From Psococerastis gibbosa (taxonomy: Eukaryota > Arthropoda > Insecta > Psocodea > Psocidae), in assembly GCA_963971405.1 (NCBI GenBank), contig OZ020491.1, positions 15,618,855 through 15,682,854 on the forward strand: 64,000 bases of DNA, read 5' to 3'. Each line of letters starts with the position of its first letter. The first letter of the stretch is position 1. Positions 60,801 to 64,000 of this stretch are shown piece after piece. Position numbers and translations under genes: made by a program. The notes under the pieces were generated by a model. The model did not search any database. It had not been told where the DNA came from and saw nothing but the letters and a program-made list of their open reading frames with translations.

Positions 60801-60941
60801 TACTAACCTGATCAGAGTCTTCTTCGTCGGAGCCGTCCTTGTGCAGCATCATTTCCATTTTGCTGTTTTCATCCCTTAGAGTCCAAACCTCCCTTCGCAG
60901 TAACTCGTTCTCACGGCGCAGCTTCTTCAGTGCGTGCTGCC
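45267..60941 (-). CDS. Unrecognised multi-exon host gene, C-terminal 816 codons (join of 7 exons)
   Basis: Seven minus-strand exons, 60941-60808, 58301-57600, 51725-51371, 50459-50136, 47331-47149, 46962-46598 and 45656-45267, join in one frame. Each intron starts GT (GTTAGT, GTAAGT, GTAAGA, GTAAGA, GTAAGG, GTAAAC) and ends AG, and the phases agree at all six junctions, which is strong evidence for a real gene. The visible protein (numbered from the first whole codon) has a heptad-rich coiled coil at residues 1-35, an acidic Glu/Asp stretch at about 36-85, a Pro/Tyr-rich segment at about 180-260, a long Ser/Thr/Pro-rich basic region at 280-690, a class II SH3-type motif PAPPPR near 535, and a Cys-rich end CGCWGNGCV (808-816) that could be S-acylated. 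It is probably a cytoplasmic scaffold or membrane-edge protein, but this is inference only. I do not recognise the family. The N-terminus lies past the right edge. Confidence 0.85.
45657..46597 (-). other. Intron of the minus-strand gene
   Basis: A 941-bp intron, donor GTAAAC, acceptor TTCCAG. No other feature was recognised. Confidence 0.8.
46598..46962 (-). CDS. Exon: basic Ser-rich segment of the minus-strand gene
   Basis: The exon has 365 nt: two bases plus 121 codons. The acceptor is GTTGCAG|GAAAA and the donor CAG|GTAAAC. It is Ser/Thr-rich with repeated basic patches SQRSPKLRKQSSIRS and SSSRKLRKQSQ; the KLRKQS unit occurs twice, about 47 residues apart. These are plausible phosphorylation or membrane-surface sites (inference). 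Confidence 0.85.
47149..47331 (-). CDS. Exon: proline-motif segment of the minus-strand gene
   Basis: The exon has 183 nt: two bases, 60 codons and one base. The acceptor is TTTCTAG|GTTC and the donor AAAAG|GTAAGG. The protein reads STSSIESANKVIIGEGATGL and then GQKTPPAPPPRTSSCPSP; the PAPPPR core fits a class II SH3 ligand (PxxPx[RK]). This small exon is too short to stand out as an open frame, but its phase is fixed by both neighbours. Confidence 0.85.
47543..48147 (+). mobile_element. 5'-truncated LINE (Jockey/CR1-like end), antisense in an intron
   Basis: The open frame is intact to its stop at 48116 and reads FTFKPHVEEIVKAANRVLSF, LLYNALVRSRLEYASVVWRP and IEKVQKRFLRYL, the 'Y..LVRs.LEY.s.vW.P....i..iE.vQkrf.R' end of LINE reverse transcriptases. 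It ends in (ATTC)6-7. It lies in the intron 47332-50135, opposite to the host gene. Confidence 0.85.
48150..50135 (-). other. Remainder of a 2.8-kb intron
   Basis: AT-rich, no other coding sequence recognised on either strand. Confidence 0.6.
50136..50459 (-). CDS. Exon: Pro/Ala/Thr-rich segment of the minus-strand gene
   Basis: The exon has 324 nt: two bases, 107 codons and one base. The acceptor is AATTACAG|GGTCAG and the donor ATCC|GTAAGA. It encodes a low-complexity stretch (SASSASRTTSTTVRVPTAP and following) with many Thr, Ala and Val, likely disordered. The split Gly codon at its start and the split Arg codon at its end both join in frame. Confidence 0.85.
50460..51370 (-). other. Intron of the minus-strand gene
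   Basis: A 911-bp intron, donor GTAAGA, acceptor AATTACAG. No repeat recognised. Confidence 0.8.
51371..51725 (-). CDS. Exon: Ser/Thr-rich segment of the minus-strand gene
   Basis: The exon has 355 nt, 118 codons plus one base. The acceptor is TTCTTACAG|AAC and the donor GTCG|GTAAGA. The protein begins NKIEISQKSESRPKYTAANA, is rich in Ser, Thr, Ala and Pro, and holds a short ordered-looking segment FQSKLSVTLKFPENGRKSPG. Its phase matches the flanking exons. The 5.9-kb intron on its upstream side is the longest wholly inside the window and contains no other recognised coding sequence. Confidence 0.85.
51832..51861. repeat. (TA)n microsatellite
   Basis: An alternating TA run of about 30 bases in the intron 51726-57599. 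Confidence 0.9.
52725..52812 (+). mobile_element. Retroelement 3' tail with (TTTC)n
   Basis: GGGTTAATTGTAAGAGTGGG, CGCCCATATTGAAAATAAAG and a T/C-rich tail match 39405-39475. No coding part is attached. Confidence 0.5.
52815..57599 (-). other. Long intron sequence without further genes
   Basis: This is most of the 5.9-kb intron 51726-57599. It holds 10 C at 54808-54817, AT-rich DNA and short frames. No second gene or complete element recognised. Confidence 0.55.
53600..53690 (+). mobile_element. Possible tRNA-like SINE head
   Basis: GACCTGGGTTCGATCCTAGG contains a B-box-like GGTTCGATCC, preceded by CAGAGGTGTAGACTACGG. There is no cloverleaf or tail, so it is not a tRNA gene. Confidence 0.3.
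57600..58301 (-). CDS. Exon: acidic and Pro/Tyr-rich segment of the minus-strand gene
   Basis: The exon has 702 nt, 234 codons, phase 0 at both ends. The acceptor is CTACAG|GAA and the donor TTG|GTAAGT. It opens with a Glu/Asp run (EEYSDEEDSEDIDGEDEDD), then basic-serine patches such as PSSRRSSVVRTPS that resemble kinase sites, then the conserved-looking stretch FRLMGEPFAYADPKVLKAQR, followed by NDWDIYAGLRPASPYPYTK and PIIPPLPGSENDPGW. The second half is rich in Pro, Tyr and Trp and is the part most likely to be conserved across insects. An ATG at 58235 within the exon is in frame but is not the start, because reading continues upstream through the splice. Confidence 0.9.
58470..59075 (+). 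mobile_element. 5'-truncated LINE, second type, antisense in an intron
   Basis: The open frame reads VVKIALNRCRRYPTQRIYAE, LEVLYKFHLLMYAPTIVNS and FKAIALFNTLPTDIRD with a stop at 58814, the 'f...lWN.Lp..ir' end of CR1/Jockey-like proteins. The 3' part CAAGTCGGCCCTTTGGGTTG ends in TGTAAATGTAAAATGTAAAT. It lies in the intron 58302-60807. Confidence 0.75.
59615..59990. mobile_element. Fold-back element, about 370 bp
   Basis: The left arm AATATCGATTGCAGAACTGT, TCACATCCCTTAGAA, ATTTTGATATATGAT, CACCGATTGG recurs inverted on the right (CCAATCGGTG, ATCATATATCAAAAT, TTCTAAGGGATGTGA, ATAATCGATAAT). The arms are about 100-140 bp and diverged; the ends are approximate. Confidence 0.65.
60485..60580 (-). 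mobile_element. tRNA-like sequence (SINE head or tRNA pseudogene)
   Basis: The minus strand has TGTTGTGTACTGGCAACA (D-arm-like) and GTGGGTTCGAACCCCGC (perfect B box and T arm). Acceptor ends do not pair, so it is not a working tRNA gene. Confidence 0.45.
60808..60941 (-). CDS. Exon: coiled-coil segment of the minus-strand gene
   Basis: The exon has 134 nt: two bases completing a split codon, then 44 codons. The acceptor reads GTTGTTGCAG on the minus strand and the donor is CAG|GTTAGT. The protein runs from QHALKKLRRENELLRREVW through TLRDENSKMEMML, with leucines or methionines at heptad spacing and alternating Lys/Arg and Glu, typical of a dimeric coiled coil. It ends in DGSDEEDSDQ, which opens the acidic region continued by the next exon. 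The upstream exon must end in phase 2 and lies more than 3 kb away. Confidence 0.85.
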
Positions 60942-61139
60942 CTGCAACAACAACATTCGTCAAAATGGTGTTTTGCGGCGGCTCTTAAGCAAATTGCTGA
61001 CTGGTCCCAATTAGACAAGTGATATGTTATTACGAAATTATACACTATTATGTGCGCGGAAACTTTATCAAACGTATGGGGGGTGAAAATATTCGAAAAC
61101 AGTCCAATAGAAAAGGGACAGAAGTGGATAGATTAGACT

Positions 61140-61262
61140 TAAGGGTTGAGAAACCAATGGGGGAGGGAATAATGAGAAGGAGACTGTAATGGTTCGGACA
61201 ATGCGCGAGGAAGTGGCTTGTATGAGAGCTGAGGTTCTCGCAAAAGTGGAAGACCATGAAAG
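61140..61262 (+). mobile_element. Small LINE fragment
   Basis: GAGAAGGAGACTGTAATGGT, GGACAATGCGCGAGGAAGTG and AGTGGAAGACCATGAAAGGG correspond to the reverse of the 4614-4985 units (Arg-rich 'WFG..ARKW' text). Confidence 0.45.
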
Positions 61263-61295
61263 GGGTGCTGAAACATGATCCCTAAAATCGCTACA

Positions 61296-61750
61296 AAACT
61301 GCTAAAAACATTTTTTCTCAAATATGGCTCCAACAAACCTCGAGATATCAGGACATGTAGCGTAGTGGTACGGACTTGGACTTTCACCCGAAAGGTTGTT
61401 GGTTCGAGTTCCACACTAGCTACATTTCCTGGCCATGCTTCGGAGGGTATGTAAAGCAGGCGGTCCCTGGCCTTCCTAGTTGAGTGTAAGAGAGGGCTTA
61501 GTAGCCATAACTCTGCTTGGTTGGCTTAGTAATAGAAACAACAAAAAGTCCTTATTTATTTATTTATTTAAATGGATTAACAAAACCGAATTAGTTGCTC
61601 AATCCAGGGCTTTAGGATAGGGAAAATCTATAGGCAGCCGATATTTAACCACGGGACAATTATTTACCATGGAAATTTTACAGCACCTGTACTAATTTCG
61701 ATTAATAGCAAAGCATGTACTGATGTGCGGGTTCGCTCGTACTGGTTCTT
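61296..61750 (+). mobile_element. Old copy of the ~845-bp repeat, deleted and split by a SINE
   Basis: CTGCTAAAAACATTTTTTCT and CAAATATGGCTCCAAC match the middle of the repeat. CGAGATATC, then TATTTAACCACGGGACAATT to GCTCGTACTGGTTCTT match its end. Much of the interior is gone and the SINE at 61351 sits at CGAGATATC. Confidence 0.6.
61351..61571 (+). mobile_element. tRNA-derived SINE, best copy
   Basis: The head GGACATGTAGCGTAGTGGTA has A box TAGCGTAGTGG; TTGTTGGTTCGAGTTCCACA has B box GGTTCGAGTTCC. The body includes CTAGTTGAGTGTAAGAGAGG and TTGGTTGGCTTAGTAATAGA, with a (TTTA)n tail. About 220 bp. RNA polymerase III transcription is expected for this class. Confidence 0.85.
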
Positions 61751-61753
61751 TTA

Positions 61754-61946
61754 GAGAGAATTCCACCAACGTCAGTAGTGATATTAAATGTTTTTTGACG
61801 TGGTAGCAGACATTTTTAGACTGTCTAAAAATGTCTGCTACCATGTCAAAAAACATTTAATATCACTATTTTTACACTGTCTTTAATGTCTGCTACCACG
61901 TCAAACACGTCAATAGTGAACTATTGACGTCGGTGGAATAAGCGCC
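61754..61946. mobile_element. Palindromic MITE, rearranged
   Basis: The left end GAGAGAATTCCACCAACGTC follows TTA. Three cores GACGTGGTAGCAGACAT (or inverse) occur, and the right end GTCGGTGGAATAAGCGCC is followed by TAA. An extra internal arm makes it a partial duplication of the usual hairpin. Confidence 0.65.
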
Positions 61947-61949
61947 TAA

Positions 61950-63990
61950 AGTATGCAGTTTTGTTGTGTTCTCTTTAGTTTTCCCTCGAGATTATTATCC
62001 TGATTAGACAACATTAAATGACAAGCTTAGAATATTTTGCTGGTTTATTCAAATGTGAGGAATTTGAGTTATTAGTGGGATGTCCACACAAATTTATGAG
62101 GAACATTTATGTTTATGGCTGTTTGTTTCTTGTAGACTTTGGTAGCATAAGTTAAACGTTGTGTCACGTTCTAAAAATATTTGTTTGCAGGCTATAAATA
62201 GCATTACTTGCAATAAGGGAACATGAACAGTACGGTGTACGATAGTGTAGGATACTGCACTATTGTTCCATGATATAAAAATATGCATTAGCCTGAATGA
62301 TTACTGAAAAATATAGATTTCAGTTTTTAACTCCCATCGGAATTTGACACCCGAACTAGTTATGGTTGCTATCGGAGTTTCGTAGGTCAAATGAGTTGGC
62401 AATGTCTTCTTCATACATAAACATGGACAGTTAATAGCTTCCTTCACAATTTCTTATTACATTATCCGATAAATTAATGTGATTGACATACAAAGTATTT
62501 CATTTTTATGTGAGCTCGTTAGTTAATTTATTTTATAAACGATAATATATAATCAGCCAACCTTGCTCTACGTATATAACTTAGTTTATTAAGACTCGCA
62601 CATGTACTTGGATGAAATCCAATGGATGTACGTCTTTTATATTGTGTCAATGGTATGCAGGCCTCATCATGTCCAATATCACCTAAAGTCGGTGTGGGCT
62701 GACGAAGAAGTCATGTGCTGATGTTACGATGTACCTGTTTGACAACGACCGCAACTAATGCCAAAACATTGTCAATTATGTCCAAAGTATCAACGGGGTC
62801 ATAAGCATAGCCCGAAGTTTAATAGGTCTAACGTCGATAGAGATCTTTTCAAAAATAATAGTCAGCAGTGCTGGTTTAGGGCAGATCTAGTTCTATATCA
62901 CTATGGATCATAAAATTCACAAAATTGAAGTGTATTACCACGCACTTGGCTACGCATTCCCCCTCCTCCCCGGCTTGATGTTTATTACAAATCTACGAAT
63001 CTCTTACGAGCTGTTTATGTAGCAACAGAGGAAGGATAGGTTTCGATGTTGTGGAGAAATAGGGTCAGCATTTCTTTGGAAACGACAGCTGTAAAAAGCG
63101 CGAACAACATTACTTGGCACGACAATGGTGTAAACAAACCGTCCAAGTGTTTATGTTCAAACTTGTGCAGGCAGAATAACTTCACAGCACTAACGGGCCC
63201 TTTGAAAATTTATTTGCATTCTTTCTTCAGGATTTTTTCGCATATTTCTGAAAGACGTGCCACAAATGTTGTGTTTTCGTAAGCTTTGATTTGTCATGCC
63301 TCACAGATGATTAAGCGTATTTAGAATCGTCGGCGATTACTAACAGTTTATCTGAAGCAATGGCGTTACAATTTGGAAATACTTTGTGTTTGGATAAATA
63401 CTTTGGAGGAAATATTGTAGTGGAAGCTTTATAAACATAGGAATGAGCTATCACTTCGATTGAGGCTCTTGTAGAATCCTTCTTTAATTACACAAAAAAC
63501 ACGCTCATCTTAAACATTAGTGTTGGGTAGAGTTTCTTATAACTCCTTGTAGGGGCGTCAAAGGCTAGCTTTTGTTTCTATCCAATTGTGACCCGAAAAA
63601 TCGACCTTACTCGTATATGAACTTGGTACAATGTTTTTGACTAATGAGTGCATCGTAAGTTACGTAAATGTTTTCTTTTTACAAATTTTTACGAATTTTT
63701 AGTTTAAGAAAGTTGGTACTGCAGTTCTTCTTTATCTACCTTGTTAGTACCCCCTTCAGCGTGTCAAGGGACCCTCTATTCATACATAATACAATTTTTG
63801 TCGTGCGCACGATTGGTATTACACATATAGATATGTAAATATCATACCAATATCAGATGCGTAGTAGCTGAGTAGCTTTAAGAAGGCATTGTCGTCAACT
63901 ATTGCCATATCCGAGATTTAGATCCAATAGTTTTTGTATCTGGTGATAATAGTGTTTACATCTTCTTCTCTGGACACACGTCAAACATTA
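61950..63990. other. No recognised exon or element
   Basis: If the edge donor is real this is intron. A 78-codon plus-strand frame at 63046-63282 is not coding-like enough to call. Confidence 0.4.
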
Positions 63991-64000
63991 ACTCACCAGT
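63991..64000 (-). other. Candidate splice donor of the next upstream exon, cut by the window edge
   Basis: The last bases on the minus strand read ACTG|GTGAGT, a near-consensus donor. With the phase-2 need of the exon at 60941 it could mark the end of the preceding exon (63997 onward), giving a ~3.05-kb intron. Only four exon bases are visible, so this is weak. Confidence 0.35.

Noticed and set aside
61351-61425. tRNA gene
   Set aside because: A and B boxes are present but there is no acceptor stem, and four copies share a non-tRNA body with a tail, so it is a SINE.

Overview
This window looks like AT-rich, repeat-dense DNA from an insect, most likely a hemipteran. I suspect a planthopper because the ~845-bp repeat whose end reads TGCTTTCCAATTTAT seems familiar from planthopper sequence, but that is memory and was not searched. 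Evidence for a eukaryote is direct: a minus-strand gene with GT-AG introns in agreeing phase, tRNA-derived SINEs, 5'-truncated LINE tails, hAT-like elements with 8-bp target duplications, and PIF/Harbinger-like fold-back MITEs with 3-bp duplications.

Left and middle (1-45,000): I found no convincing multi-exon host gene. A 101-codon open frame lies at 151-456 on the minus strand. The rest is a layered record of insertions: LINE 3' ends (about 2.5, 4.6-5.0, 6.4-7.1, 16.7-16.9, 18.8-19.2, 24.3-24.6, 39.2-40.0 kb), one SINE family (24.2, 32.3, 35.4, 61.4 kb), small hAT-like elements (6.6, 11.5, 22.0, 26.9 kb), a ~845-bp repeat with hairpin ends (five complete copies, one shorter but end-to-end copy, and fragments), and a dozen palindromic MITEs sharing the core GACGTGGTAGCAGACAT and flanked by TTA/TAA/AAA. 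Several insertions are dated relative to each other by nesting, and two MITE insertions are proved by uninterrupted paralogous sites elsewhere in the window.

Right (45,267-64,000): one host gene on the minus strand occupies at least 15.7 kb. Seven exons (60,941-60,808; 58,301-57,600; 51,725-51,371; 50,459-50,136; 47,331-47,149; 46,962-46,598; 45,656-45,267) join with consistent phase into 816 codons plus a stop. The missing N-terminus lies beyond the right edge, where a splice donor sits in the last bases. The protein starts (in this window) with a coiled coil and an acidic run, continues through a long Ser/Thr/Pro-rich low-complexity region with an SH3-type proline motif, and ends in a Cys-rich tail (CGCWGNGCV). 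I do not recognise the family. Its introns hold LINE, SINE and MITE copies.

The most unusual signals are the recurrent poly-G/poly-C tracts (22 runs of 10-19 bases) at homologous sites in mobile elements, the nested palindromic MITE family, which seems to keep the start of a transposon ORF, and the unrecognised host gene.
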